A stretch of DNA of 64,000 nucleotides, taken from positions 334,629 to 398,628 of the forward strand of contig NZ_SZQL01000002.1 in NCBI RefSeq assembly GCF_005233845.1, in the 5' to 3' direction. The translations under genes and the position numbers were made by a program. Shown here piece by piece: positions 1 to 8,237 of the stretch. This DNA comes from Ilyomonas limi. Its GTDB lineage: Bacteria > Bacteroidota > Bacteroidia > Chitinophagales > Chitinophagaceae. Position 1 is the first letter of the stretch. Every line of letters begins with the position of its first letter. The notes beneath the pieces are model-generated. The model was not told where the DNA came from and did no database searches. It saw nothing but the letters and a program-made list of their open reading frames with translations.

Positions 1-1183
1 AAGTGATTGCCAGCCCTATGCCAAACAACAACTGAATAGGCCAGATATACTCACGGTATTCACCGCCGCCATTATTAATGCCAGCCATTAAAGCAATGCT
101 TCCAAACAGTACCGCAGCATTAATGAGCAATAAAGTGTACCAGCCCCATTTGATGCTATGAATTTGTACGTTGCCAACACGCGGTACTACATAATACCCA
201 AGGCCTAACATGCCTAACGAAGACCAGCCCCAAAACACTGCATTGGTATGCACCGGCCTGAGCCTGCCAAAGCTCAACCAGCTTAAGTGGTCGGCATCGG
301 GCGCTACAAACTTAATACCTATGTATTCGCCAACAGAAGTACCAAACACCAGCCATACGGTAGCTGTAATTAAAAACCAGATAACCAGTTTCGACAGTTG
401 AGGATCTACCTCCGGGCGCTTAAGCGCTTTTCTTTTCTCTGCGATAAAACGGATATTAGCATGTTCGTTTACATTCGTAATAATGCCTCTGTCGTCTTTT
501 ACAGGTAATGAACCGGATAGCTCGTTATGGCTCAGTTTGTAATCAAGCGCTGCCTTTCGCTTTCTTAAAGCATCGGTTATTTCTTCTTCCGGCAGTGACT
601 TTAAGTATTCGGTTAGCCGAGCTACTTCTGCAAGGTTCTGACTGCGGCGGTAACGTTTTGTCATATTTACCACCTTTACAATCATGAGTATGATACCTAC
701 AAGAATGGGAGTAAGAATTAAAATAAGCGTTATAATAATGCCACCTTCGCTAAATAAAGAAACAGGTTGTTTGGCAGATGTTTGTGCAAACAAACCTGTA
801 TTGTACAATGATGCTACAACAATCATAGATAACACCAGCACCAGCCTGTTACCCGAAGATTTTGGCTTAGTTGTCTCTTTATATTTTAAATAGGTTTCAA
901 TCTGTTCGATGTTGAAGGAATTAAGGTATCGCTCTACATTTCCGGTACTTTCTCTATCCTTATCCTTTCTTGTCAATCGCATCATTTCATTTGTTTTAAT
1001 AAACAGGTAGATTGCAGCTACCAGCACTATCAATACCAGCAAACCAAGCAATATCAGTTCACCTGTACCCGCATGAGCAGACGGAGATGCAGTATTTTTT
1101 GCCTGGGCAAAAACTGAAAAAGGAAGTAATAAACATACAATAACCCGTAGCCACTGCACCTTGAAATGCTTATTTGTACTCAT
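1..1183 (-). CDS. Heme-copper oxidase subunit I, cbb3/NO-reductase branch (3' part outside window)
   Basis: The gene starts with ATG at 1183 and runs off the left edge, so only about 394 N-terminal residues are visible. After a hydrophobic signal or anchor come two separate membrane segments (about residues 40-62 and 145-170) joined by charged stretches. A heme-copper oxidase core then begins near residue 280. It shows the CcoN-type motif FGRLRPVHTNAVFWGW, whose His is the usual low-spin heme ligand of this branch, followed by further membrane helices. The core could belong to a cbb3 oxidase or to a NO reductase that reduces NO to N2O in the inner membrane; the active-site helices that would decide lie outside. 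The long N-terminal extension is unlike ordinary CcoN and resembles the membrane anchor of CcoP-like subunits. It lies 35 bp behind an Rrf2 gene with cluster-ligand cysteines, probably in one operon, which favours an NO or oxygen response. Confidence 0.75.
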   Translation of the reverse strand, partial: MSTNKHFKVQWLRVIVCLLLPFSVFAQAKNTASPSAHAGTGELILLGLLVLIVLVAAIYLFIKTNEMMRLTRKDKDRESTGNVERYLNSFNIEQIETYLKYKETTKPKSSGNRLVLVLSMIVVASLYNTGLFAQTSAKQPVSLFSEGGIIITLILILTPILVGIILMIVKVVNMTKRYRRSQNLAEVARLTEYLKSLPEEEITDALRKRKAALDYKLSHNELSGSLPVKDDRGIITNVNEHANIRFIAEKRKALKRPEVDPQLSKLVIWFLITATVWLVFGTSVGEYIGIKFVAPDADHLSWLSFGRLRPVHTNAVFWGWSSLGMLGLGYYVVPRVGNVQIHSIKWGWYTLLLINAAVLFGSIALMAGINNGGGEYREYIWPIQLLFGIGLAIT

Positions 1184-1218
1184 AAAAGGAATGATTAAAA
1201 AACTTTTTGTAAAAACTA

Positions 1219-1650
1219 TTACTGTTTCAGAAAGGCCAGTCTGCTTTCAAGCTGTTCCTGCAGTTCGTCCACCTTTGCATTTTTCAACATGTCATAAATA
1301 TCCTGACGTACTATTTTAAACTGGTGATGCAATGGGCATGGCTTATTTTCCGAGCAGGAATCAAGACCTAATGCACAACCGTAAAAAAGTTTATCCCCAT
1401 CAATAACCTTTACTATTTCTAATAAAGTGCATTTTTGCGAATTGGCATCAAGATAAAAGCCGCCGGTTGGACCTTTTGAGGATTGCAGCAATCCGTTTCT
1501 GCATAGATCCTGAAGAATTTTGGCAATAAAATGTTCAGGTGCACTAATCTCTTTTGCAATTTCCTTTATGCCCGTTTTACACTGCTGCTTCGATTTCTGC
1601 GCTATAAAAATCATAGCTCTTATAGCATATTCACAGGTTTTTGAGAACAT
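1219..1650 (-). CDS. Rrf2-family transcriptional regulator with Fe-S cysteine triad
   Basis: This 143-residue protein has the full Rrf2 layout: an N-terminal winged helix-turn-helix starting FSKTCEYAIRAM, the conserved wing GPTGGFYL near residue 60, then a dimer helix. Cys92, Cys99 and Cys105 lie in a GCALGLDSC...PCPLH segment. That arrangement matches the iron-sulfur ligands of NsrR/IscR-type members, although the spacing (C-x6-C-x5-C) differs slightly from both. It is therefore likely to sense NO, oxygen or cluster status. The neighbouring oxidase/NO-reductase-like gene starts 35 bp downstream on the same strand and is the obvious target. A 52-bp perfect palindrome overlaps the promoter directly upstream, which suggests autoregulation. 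It could be NsrR-like or a different redox regulator; the family call is firm, the ligand is inference. Confidence 0.9.
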   Translation of the reverse strand: MFSKTCEYAIRAMIFIAQKSKQQCKTGIKEIAKEISAPEHFIAKILQDLCRNGLLQSSKGPTGGFYLDANSQKCTLLEIVKVIDGDKLFYGCALGLDSCSENKPCPLHHQFKIVRQDIYDMLKNAKVDELQEQLESRLAFLKQ

Positions 1651-1671
1651 CCAACAATTAAAATTTTAAGG

Positions 1672-1679
1672 CAAAGGTA
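1672..1679 (-). promoter_or_regulatory. -7 promoter element for the rrf2-oxidase operon
   Basis: On the minus strand the sequence TACCTTTG is an exact match to the Bacteroidota -7 consensus TAnnTTTG. It ends 21 bases before the Rrf2 start codon, a sensible leader length. The last two bases overlap the end of the large palindrome, so a bound regulator would touch RNA polymerase. I see no clear TTTG at -33; that region is occupied by the palindrome. Confidence 0.55.
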
Positions 1680-1729
1680 CATGTTTAAATAATAAAGGAT
1701 AAATTTATCCTTTATTATTTAAACATGTA
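1678..1729. promoter_or_regulatory. 52-bp perfect palindrome, likely Rrf2 operator
   Basis: All 26 base pairs of the two arms match with no spacer; the centre lies between 1703 and 1704. The core reads AAAGGATAAATTTATCCTTT and is flanked by AT-rich arms ending in ACATGT. Rrf2 regulators bind palindromes of about 20-30 bp as dimers, so the core fits one dimer, while the full length could take two dimers or form a cruciform. It lies between the Rrf2 gene and the divergent OmpA-family gene, but much closer to the Rrf2 promoter. The operator role is inference from position and symmetry. Confidence 0.6.
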
Positions 1730-1815
1730 ATAAAAGGCGATGCATACCTGCTAAAGACAAACTTACAAGTCGATTGATAGGAAGGACTTTATGCAGACAT
1801 CTGCAATCTTGGCCA

Positions 1816-1823
1816 TAAATTTG
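1816..1823 (+). promoter_or_regulatory. Possible -7 element for the OmpA-family gene
   Basis: TAAATTTG matches TAnnTTTG and ends 38 bases before the start codon at 1862. No convincing -33 box is visible at the usual distance, so this is a weak call made from position and consensus only. Confidence 0.35.
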
Positions 1824-1861
1824 TAATTATCAATCAATACTTTTGACTAAAATAATATAAT

Positions 1862-2737
1862 ATGATGAAAACCAACTTTCGCTTGCTTTTTAGTGCTGCG
1901 GTAATTTTACTTGCCACAAGCTGTGTAAGCAACAAAAAATTTCAATCATTGCAGGCAGATTACAACACCTTGCAAGGCAGAAGCAATGCGCTTTTTAAAG
2001 AAAATCAGGATTGCCAAAGCAACCTGGGCGCTGCCAATGTTAAAATTGCGGGATTGCAGGATCAGTTGCAGGCAGAACGTGCGCATGTTCAATCGCTGCA
2101 GTCTGCATTAGACAAGTGTTTAACTTCTACCAGCCAGGGCAATGTAAATATCTCCAAACTGGTAGATGAGATCAATGCCTCTAATAAGTATATCCAGGAA
2201 TTGATTGCCTCTAAGAACAAGAGCGACTCTTTGAACATGGTATTGACCAACAATCTAACCCGTTCATTAAGCCGCGAAGAGATGCAGGACGTAGATGTGC
2301 AGGTACTTAAAGGCGTAGTGTATATTTCACTTTCCGACAATATGCTGTACAAATCCGGCAGCTACGAAATATCGGATAAAGCAAACGAAACATTATCAAA
2401 GATTGCCAAGATTATTAAAGACTACAAAGATTTTGAAGTGCTGATTGAAGGCAACACCGATAATGTGCCCATTTCAAAACCTAACATCCGCAACAACTGG
2501 GATTTAAGTACACTGAGAGCATCTTCGGTAGTACAGGCGTTGCAAAATAACTTTGGCGTAGATCCTAAGCGTCTTACTGCAGGTGGCAGAGGCGAATACA
2601 ATCCTGTTGCCAGCAACGATACAGAAGCCGGCAGAATGCAAAACAGGCGTACCCAAATCATCATTACGCCAAAGCTTGACCAGTTTATGGAACTCATCAA
2701 TCAAGCACCGGCATCCGATTCTACCGGTACGAAGTAA
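1862..2737 (+). CDS. OmpA-family peptidoglycan-binding lipoprotein
   Basis: The 291-residue product begins with a lipoprotein signal ending LLATSC (lipidated Cys21), so it is probably anchored in the outer membrane facing the periplasm. Residues about 30-135 are rich in Gln, Leu and Ala and look like a coiled coil. Residues about 160-275 form an OmpA/MotB-type domain with EGNTDNVPISKP, LSTLRASSVVQ and RMQNRRTQIII, the segments that contact peptidoglycan in this family. The role is linking outer membrane to cell wall; no transport role is evident. Start could be either of the two adjacent ATG codons (1862 or 1865). It is a single gene, divergent from the Rrf2 operon, and is followed by a strong terminator 136 bases downstream. 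Confidence 0.9.
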   Translation: MMKTNFRLLFSAAVILLATSCVSNKKFQSLQADYNTLQGRSNALFKENQDCQSNLGAANVKIAGLQDQLQAERAHVQSLQSALDKCLTSTSQGNVNISKLVDEINASNKYIQELIASKNKSDSLNMVLTNNLTRSLSREEMQDVDVQVLKGVVYISLSDNMLYKSGSYEISDKANETLSKIAKIIKDYKDFEVLIEGNTDNVPISKPNIRNNWDLSTLRASSVVQALQNNFGVDPKRLTAGGRGEYNPVASNDTEAGRMQNRRTQIIITPKLDQFMELINQAPASDSTGTK

Positions 2738-2745
2738 GTAGGGGG

Positions 2746-2798
2746 GAGCTATGAGCTGTAAGCATTAAGCTGTGAGCCCTGAGCTACGAGCTTTGAGC
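2746..2798. repeat. Period-7 degenerate tandem repeat
   Basis: Seven consecutive heptamers of the form RAGCNNT plus a four-base remainder lie just behind the OmpA stop codon: GAGCTAT, GAGCTGT, AAGCATT, AAGCTGT, GAGCCCT, GAGCTAC, GAGCTTT. The RAGC core keeps its phase throughout. Related period-7 tracts occur at 10171 and 18653. Confidence 0.7.
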
Positions 2799-2873
2799 AA
2801 AATACATCGCGTGTATATTATTGAAAAAGTTATAAGCATTATCCAATACACTTTCGCAGCACATGCTAAAACT

Positions 2874-2910
2874 AAAGTAGCAATAAGCTTTTGGCTTATT
2901 GCTACTTTTT
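2874..2910 (+). terminator. Rho-independent terminator of the OmpA-family gene
   Basis: A perfect 15-bp stem (arms 2874-2888 and 2894-2908, AAAGTAGCAATAAGC and its complement) with a five-base loop TTTTG is followed by a T run. It is correctly oriented for the plus-strand OmpA gene. Confidence 0.85.
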
Positions 2911-3039
2911 TATTGTATCATCAATACATCAAAATGGTATAATTATTATCGTTGATTTATTTAGCAGCACAAACTTATAAGCTCTACATTACTCTATATT
3001 CTCCCAGCCAAAACAATAATTAAACAATAAAAATCCATC

Positions 3040-3240
3040 TTAGGCTAAGTGGTGCGAATGCACAGACGGATACGCGGAGCGATCATGCCGTCCTTGAACC
3101 CACGAAGTGGCTCATTGAGTCCATTGAAAATATTTACTATCCGAAATAACTAAGCGAGGCGTTCTCATGAATACCATTGAAAAAGCATCAATATATTCAT
3201 AACTTTTTGGTTACTTTTTGCATCAAGGCAAAAAGTGACA
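3040..3240. other. Non-coding stretch with possible gene fossil and small hairpin
   Basis: The gap between the OmpA terminator and the M29 gene has no intact gene. Read on the minus strand it gives gene-like fragments broken by stops and frame changes (VTFCLDAKSNQKV, then NGLNEPLRGFKDG in other frames). It ends in a perfect 9-bp hairpin, ACTTTTTGC with its complement, arms 3213-3221 and 3228-3236. It could be a decayed gene or a dispersed repeat; I cannot decide from one copy. Confidence 0.3.
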
Positions 3241-3343
3241 AACAAGCATTGCAATGCTACAATCATCCTCTCCTTTAACCTACAAAGCAGCTAATAAAAA
3301 TCACTACCAACAGCTAAGCTCATCCATTTCATTAAAAAATAAA

Positions 3344-4570
3344 TTACGACTCTCCCAACACAAACTCCCCATCTTTATAAATCACTTTTTCACTACCATC
3401 ACTCAGCGTAGCCGTTACTGTTCTGTTGCTGGTGCTGATAATATCCGTATGCACTTTAGGACAGGAATTATAACCCATCTCAGCCCATTGCGCTTCTGTT
3501 ATGGTTGCCATATCACCCGTAAAAGTATCTTTATAGGCATTGCCCAATGCAATATGTGTATTACCAAATGCACCACCCATGTTTTCATCGTAAAGCGTAG
3601 TAGCCATAAAATGGGTAATGCGGGAATGGCGCTTATCAGTTAGCGAAAATTCGCCCACTTTATCAGCATTTTCCTGCGCAACCATCTCTTTGAGGGCATC
3701 TTCATTCTCCGTAGCAGAGGAAGCTACTACCACACCATTCTCGAAGCGCAGCGATACACCGGAGATACGTTTGCCGGAATAATACAACGGCTGGTTGAAA
3801 CGAATAAAGCCATTGGTGCCCCGCCAATCAGGAGAGGTAAAGATTTCAAAAGAAGGAATGTTTTTTCCGCCACCGCTCAGCCATTTCCGGTTTTTCCCTA
3901 TTTGCACATACAGGTCCACATCTTCGCCGTTTATGTGCAGCTTTTCAATGGCTAATGCATCCAGTTTGTCCTTGATGTCTTCAATCTCCTGCTGTACCTG
4001 CTTCCATTTAGCCACAGGGTCGTCTTCTCTCAGGTAGCACGCTTCAATAATCTGCTCCCAGTATTGCTCCAAGGTAAGTCCGGCTTCCTCTGCCATAGAT
4101 GGCGTGCCATAGAGACACAAGCTCCATGATAGTTTTCCTGCCTGCTCTTTTTGTTCCCGCATTTGCATGTAAGGCGCTCTGGCACTGTTCATCATGCTGA
4201 TTTTGGAAGAAGGTAATCCTTCAAAAACATGTATGTCCGGCTCTGCTATAATAAAGAGGATATGATCTGTTGCATCTACAATGCCCTGCCAGTAAGGCTT
4301 TGCAAAAAAGCTGATCTGCTCATCACTGCCGTTTTCCAACAGAAAGCGTGCAAGGCTGTTCTCCCTGATATTATTAGGCTGATAGTGTGTAAGGAGGTTG
4401 CCACCTGCTGCATAAACCGCTTTGGCAATAGCCATAAACAAGTCTTTACTGCATTCCTGCCCCACAAGAAACACCGTGTCGCCTTTGTTAATTCCTTCTC
4501 CATTATTCAATGCATATCTTACCATTACCTGTGCATATTTTTTTAGCAGATTGTCATCCAGCTTTATCAT
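3344..4570 (-). CDS. M29-family metallo-aminopeptidase
   Basis: The 408-residue protein has no signal peptide and matches the cytosolic M29 (AmpS/PepS/AmpT) aminopeptidases in length and motifs. The metal-ligand motifs lie in the C-terminal half in the expected order: the Glu in IPSFEIFTSPD, a Glu in GEFSL, the His and Tyr in GGAFGNTHIALGNAY, and His-Thr-Asp in KVHTDII. Enzymes of this family remove N-terminal residues from peptides using two metal ions. It lies last on the minus strand behind the long GH92 gene (156-bp gap) and might finish peptides released from glycoproteins, but it may equally be an unrelated housekeeping gene. A small hairpin at 3213-3236 lies beyond its stop. Confidence 0.88.
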   Translation of the reverse strand: MIKLDDNLLKKYAQVMVRYALNNGEGINKGDTVFLVGQECSKDLFMAIAKAVYAAGGNLLTHYQPNNIRENSLARFLLENGSDEQISFFAKPYWQGIVDATDHILFIIAEPDIHVFEGLPSSKISMMNSARAPYMQMREQKEQAGKLSWSLCLYGTPSMAEEAGLTLEQYWEQIIEACYLREDDPVAKWKQVQQEIEDIKDKLDALAIEKLHINGEDVDLYVQIGKNRKWLSGGGKNIPSFEIFTSPDWRGTNGFIRFNQPLYYSGKRISGVSLRFENGVVVASSATENEDALKEMVAQENADKVGEFSLTDKRHSRITHFMATTLYDENMGGAFGNTHIALGNAYKDTFTGDMATITEAQWAEMGYNSCPKVHTDIISTSNRTVTATLSDGSEKVIYKDGEFVLGES

Positions 4571-4726
4571 TAGTATTTATTTTTTGATGAGAACGAAATT
4601 AGGAAGGATTGGAGAAAGGGAAAAGGAATAGCGGTGAAGGTTACTTTTCTTCGTTAAATACTCCTGAATAATTTACCCGTTTACACCCATAAACAGGCAA
4701 TTTATAGTCCTCCTGTTTGAAGGCAG

Positions 4727-7700
4727 TTACGGATACACTTTCTCTTTCTGATAAATGGATTGTATGTCTGCTACAGATAATGGCGCAATATAAATTTTTA
4801 CATCCCGCATTTGCCCGGTAAATGTTCTGTCAAGCGGAAATTCTTCATTGCTGCCGATAGTCCATTTTGCTGCTACATCCAGGTTAATTTCTTCTTCGAG
4901 TGGTGTGATACCTTGTAGCTTTCCATCAATATACACACGCAAATCGGCGCTGTTACATACACCTGCTATCTGGTGCCAGCGCCCCTGCCAGTCTTCAGGT
5001 AGTTGCACGGTGCAATCACCTCTGCCCCAGCCTCCGGCAAAGAACGTGAGACTTTTACCATTCACCAATTGCAGTACATGATTGTCGCCTTTGGCTATAA
5101 GCTCCACCAACGGCTTGTTGGTACCCGCATCGTAGATCCATGCTATCATCGTTAAGGCTGTTCCATTGCTGTCGAGGCTTGCTGTATGCGGCAATTCAAT
5201 ATAATTTCCAAATGCAGCTTTGTGTCCATTATTTTCAAAGCCCGATACATCTGTTACCATTTCTTTACCCATTATTTCTCCGGGTATATCCAAAACAATA
5301 GCACTGTCGGCAGTACTATACACCTTACCCTTTGCAACTGCATCTTTTATGGTTAATTGATATCCTCCGTCTTCTCTTGCTATTGCATGATGATTGATTA
5401 CAACTGAATCACCGGCGTGTAACATCACTGTATCATATCGCAGCAACTTATCGTTTAGCTTCACTGGTATAACAAACTGATGAGCTTCTCCATCCATATT
5501 TTTTACAGTATAGCGGTAATACATTTTACTACCTTTTTTCGTAAGTGGAGAAACCTGCACGTTTGATATAAATGAGTTATCAATTGTTTGGTGTTCAGGT
5601 TTGGTAACCTGTATAAATAGCGGGGATAAGTCTGCCAACTGCAATTTGTTATTGCCATAAGCATACAAGCGGCATAGTATCGAATCCCTTTTATTTTCCT
5701 GTTTCTCAACAAAGCAATTTTTCTGTAAGAAGGTGGAATCATTTATACGCAACTTTACAATAGCCGTACCTGCTGCTCCTGTATTATTGATGGTGAATGT
5801 TATCCAGAAAGGCTCATTTGGTTTTACGCTTTTTTGTGAAAGGGAAATAGCTGATAAATAGGTTTGCATATCACTATCCTGCTCGCCCGGTATAGCACCT
5901 TTTCGTTGCATTTTATCAGCTACGCTATCCATTGTAAAAGTTAATTCACCGCCTTTCAAGATAGTTGCATGTGTAAGCCATGTATCGTTGTAGGCTTTAC
6001 CGTTCAGATGAATGCTCTTTACATAAAAGTTATCCGGTGAAATGTTATTTGCATGTATATCCAGATGCTTACCATTTGGCAATATCACTTCTACGTCCTT
6101 AAACAAAGGTGCTCCCAGGGCATACACCGGATTGCCGGGGCAAACAGGATACAATCCCAAAGCACTCCACACAAACCAACTGGATGTTGCACCCAAATCG
6201 TCATTGCCTGGTAAACCGCCCGGCGTTGCAGCAAAACGCTGTTCAATAGCATGTACCCATTGCTGCGTTTTGTAAGGATAAGCCGTACTGTTGAACAAAT
6301 AAGGTACATGAAACATCGTTTCGTTATCAAACACCAGCCTGTTATTCTCAAACGCTTTATCTATCATTTGAATAAAGTTGTCATCACCGCCAAGCAGGTT
6401 AATCAGGTCACGCTGATAGTGTGGTATAAAGAGGGTATAAACCCATTGATCACCTTCTTTATAACCAGCATTGGCAGTTCCATGATACAGCGCATCTCCC
6501 TTGCGTGGCAAGAGGCTAAGCTCGTCTGCATTAAATAAATAACGATAGTTGCGGCTTCTGTTTGTAAGTATTGCATACAAGCTATCATCGTGCATTATTG
6601 CTTTTGCATATTGTGCCAACGCCCAGTCATCATACGTATATTCAACAGTTCTTGTTACCGATTCTGTATGCGGATAGGGAATAAAGCCTTGCTGGTACAA
6701 AGACATATCCGGTTGCAGGTAAGGACCATCCACAATACTCTTTTTCATTGCCCTATACAACAATACACTATCCACCGGTCTGATACCTTTTAAATAACTA
6801 TCCACCAGAATGGGAATGCTGTGGTTGCCGGTCATGGATTCAATGGGAAGATACCCTTTCTGCTTATAAATATCAAGCATTGACAAGATCATGTCTGATT
6901 GCCTGTCGGGGTACAATAACGACAACAGGGGATGCAGCGAACGGAAGGTATCCCAGGGAGAAAAGCCGCCATATGCATGCTTTCCTTTTGCAGTATGTAT
7001 CTGCCCGTCGGCACCTCTGTATTTACCATTCACATCAGAGGTGATCCATGGCAGTAAAAGCGAATGATATAGGGCAGTGTAGAAGATCTCTTTATTTTCT
7101 TTTGAAGTATCAGTGATACGAATAACAGATAATAGTTTGTTCCATGATTGCCCTGTATTTTCCTTTACTTCATTAAATGATTTATCGGCAAGCTCCGCAT
7201 CTATATTTTGTTGCGAACTTTCAATGCTTATAGCAGAAGCACTAAGCTGAATGGTGATGATGGTATTGCCTATGGCAGCAGGAGAAAAATGTAGAATATA
7301 ACCATCTGCCACCTTTTGCGTATCGCTAATAGCTTTATCAAAATGCAGGAGTGTATTAAATCTTCTTCCTGTTACATTATTGGGGGAAAGTATGGACATA
7401 TCCCCAGCATCGCCAACCCAAATAGCTGGCATTACATGCGGCGGAAAAGTAATTTTAAACAGTCCTGCATGTGTGGTAGTGGTTGCTTCTATTTTTGTTT
7501 TATCATCTTCCAATGTTACGCTGTAATAACCCGGTTCAGCATACTCATTCGTATGTAAAACTGGGCGCTTATAATCGCTGTCGTATTTACCGGCAACGGG
7601 CATAATATGCAATCTTCCGCCAGAGCCGCCGGGGAAGCCGCTACGATGTTGCAAACAGCTAAAGAAGCGGATACTGCTGTCTTTATAATCATAGCCGCTG

Positions 7701-7927
7701 TTGCGGGTCTCGGGTGTTAATTGAATATATCCCCACGGTGCTACTGCGCCCGGATAAGTGCCGCCTTCATTACCCCATCTTGTATAAACATCACTTTTTG
7801 CAGTGCCGATAAAAGGATTTACATAATGCAATACTTCTTCCTGCTGCGCAAATAACAAGCGAGGCATTATGCAAGCTGATACGAAGAGTAAATAGTTTAT
7901 AATATTGACAGGAAAATAAGACTTCAT
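4727..7927 (-). CDS. GH92 family alpha-mannosidase with C-terminal LamG-like domain
   Basis: A 1066-residue secreted enzyme with signal peptide ending LLFAQ. Residues about 30-700 are a GH92 exo-acting alpha-mannosidase: YVNPFIGT near the start, NEGGTYPGAVAPWGYIQLTPE, GYDY, YGGFSPWDTFRSLHPLL, and the late motif PGNDDLGATSSWFVWSALG with the acidic residues expected at the active site. These calcium-dependent enzymes trim alpha-mannose from yeast mannan or N-glycans. Residues about 715-880 look like one or two beta-sandwich repeats, and about 885-1060 like a LamG/concanavalin fold (WIYDAG, GRWHQIAGVC, RVYIDGKLQG), probably a glycan-binding module. That makes it about 300 residues longer than a typical GH92. 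The usual HLSGTG-type loop is replaced by HRSGFPGGSGG, so linkage preference may differ. It follows the phosphodiesterase/phosphatase gene after a repeat-rich gap. Confidence 0.92.
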   Translation of the reverse strand: MKSYFPVNIINYLLFVSACIMPRLLFAQQEEVLHYVNPFIGTAKSDVYTRWGNEGGTYPGAVAPWGYIQLTPETRNSGYDYKDSSIRFFSCLQHRSGFPGGSGGRLHIMPVAGKYDSDYKRPVLHTNEYAEPGYYSVTLEDDKTKIEATTTTHAGLFKITFPPHVMPAIWVGDAGDMSILSPNNVTGRRFNTLLHFDKAISDTQKVADGYILHFSPAAIGNTIITIQLSASAISIESSQQNIDAELADKSFNEVKENTGQSWNKLLSVIRITDTSKENKEIFYTALYHSLLLPWITSDVNGKYRGADGQIHTAKGKHAYGGFSPWDTFRSLHPLLSLLYPDRQSDMILSMLDIYKQKGYLPIESMTGNHSIPILVDSYLKGIRPVDSVLLYRAMKKSIVDGPYLQPDMSLYQQGFIPYPHTESVTRTVEYTYDDWALAQYAKAIMHDDSLYAILTNRSRNYRYLFNADELSLLPRKGDALYHGTANAGYKEGDQWVYTLFIPHYQRDLINLLGGDDNFIQMIDKAFENNRLVFDNETMFHVPYLFNSTAYPYKTQQWVHAIEQRFAATPGGLPGNDDLGATSSWFVWSALGLYPVCPGNPVYALGAPLFKDVEVILPNGKHLDIHANNISPDNFYVKSIHLNGKAYNDTWLTHATILKGGELTFTMDSVADKMQRKGAIPGEQDSDMQTYLSAISLSQKSVKPNEPFWITFTINNTGAAGTAIVKLRINDSTFLQKNCFVEKQENKRDSILCRLYAYGNNKLQLADLSPLFIQVTKPEHQTIDNSFISNVQVSPLTKKGSKMYYRYTVKNMDGEAHQFVIPVKLNDKLLRYDTVMLHAGDSVVINHHAIAREDGGYQLTIKDAVAKGKVYSTADSAIVLDIPGEIMGKEMVTDVSGFENNGHKAAFGNYIELPHTASLDSNGTALTMIAWIYDAGTNKPLVELIAKGDNHVLQLVNGKSLTFFAGGWGRGDCTVQLPEDWQGRWHQIAGVCNSADLRVYIDGKLQGITPLEEEINLDVAAKWTIGSNEEFPLDRTFTGQMRDVKIYIAPLSVADIQSIYQKEKVYP

Positions 7928-8029
7928 TTTAATAAAAGTGAATACTAAAATTTGACATAAATACTTCTTTTCTTATTAAAAAATTGTATGCTGAGGAAGT
8001 GTATTGTATGGCTCTATTAACTGCTGCAA

Positions 8030-8158
8030 TATAACCCAGGGCTTCAGCCTTGGGATTACAATAGAAAAGGATAACGGGCTTTGGCCAAAGCACCCACTTG
8101 GGCTAAAGCCCGTAAACGCTCACCTCCGTTCTACCCAAGGCTGAAGTCTTGGGTTATA
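8030..8158. repeat. Nested inverted repeat, REP-like intergenic element
   Basis: Outer arms 8030-8054 and 8134-8158 are 25 bases long and match at 23 positions; they carry the motif GGCTTCAGCCTTGGG. Inner arms 8074-8086 and 8100-8113 carry ACGGGCTTT and its complement. Together they could fold into a long hairpin with an internal hairpin. This element fills most of the 310-bp gap between the phosphatase fusion and the GH92 gene. A half copy of the outer arm recurs near 38278. Such elements are typical dispersed bacterial REPs; here it may also shape mRNA within the PUL. Confidence 0.75.
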
Positions 8159-8237
8159 AACAATAACATACTCCTAAATACACAACAAAAGACGTAAGCA
8201 ATCATCCAACACAACATTAAAAGTGTACAGCCATTTA

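Noticed and set aside
210..893. Short plus-strand frames at the left edge
   Set aside because: They are antisense shadows of the oxidase subunit gene, whose minus-strand frame is continuous from 1183 to the edge.
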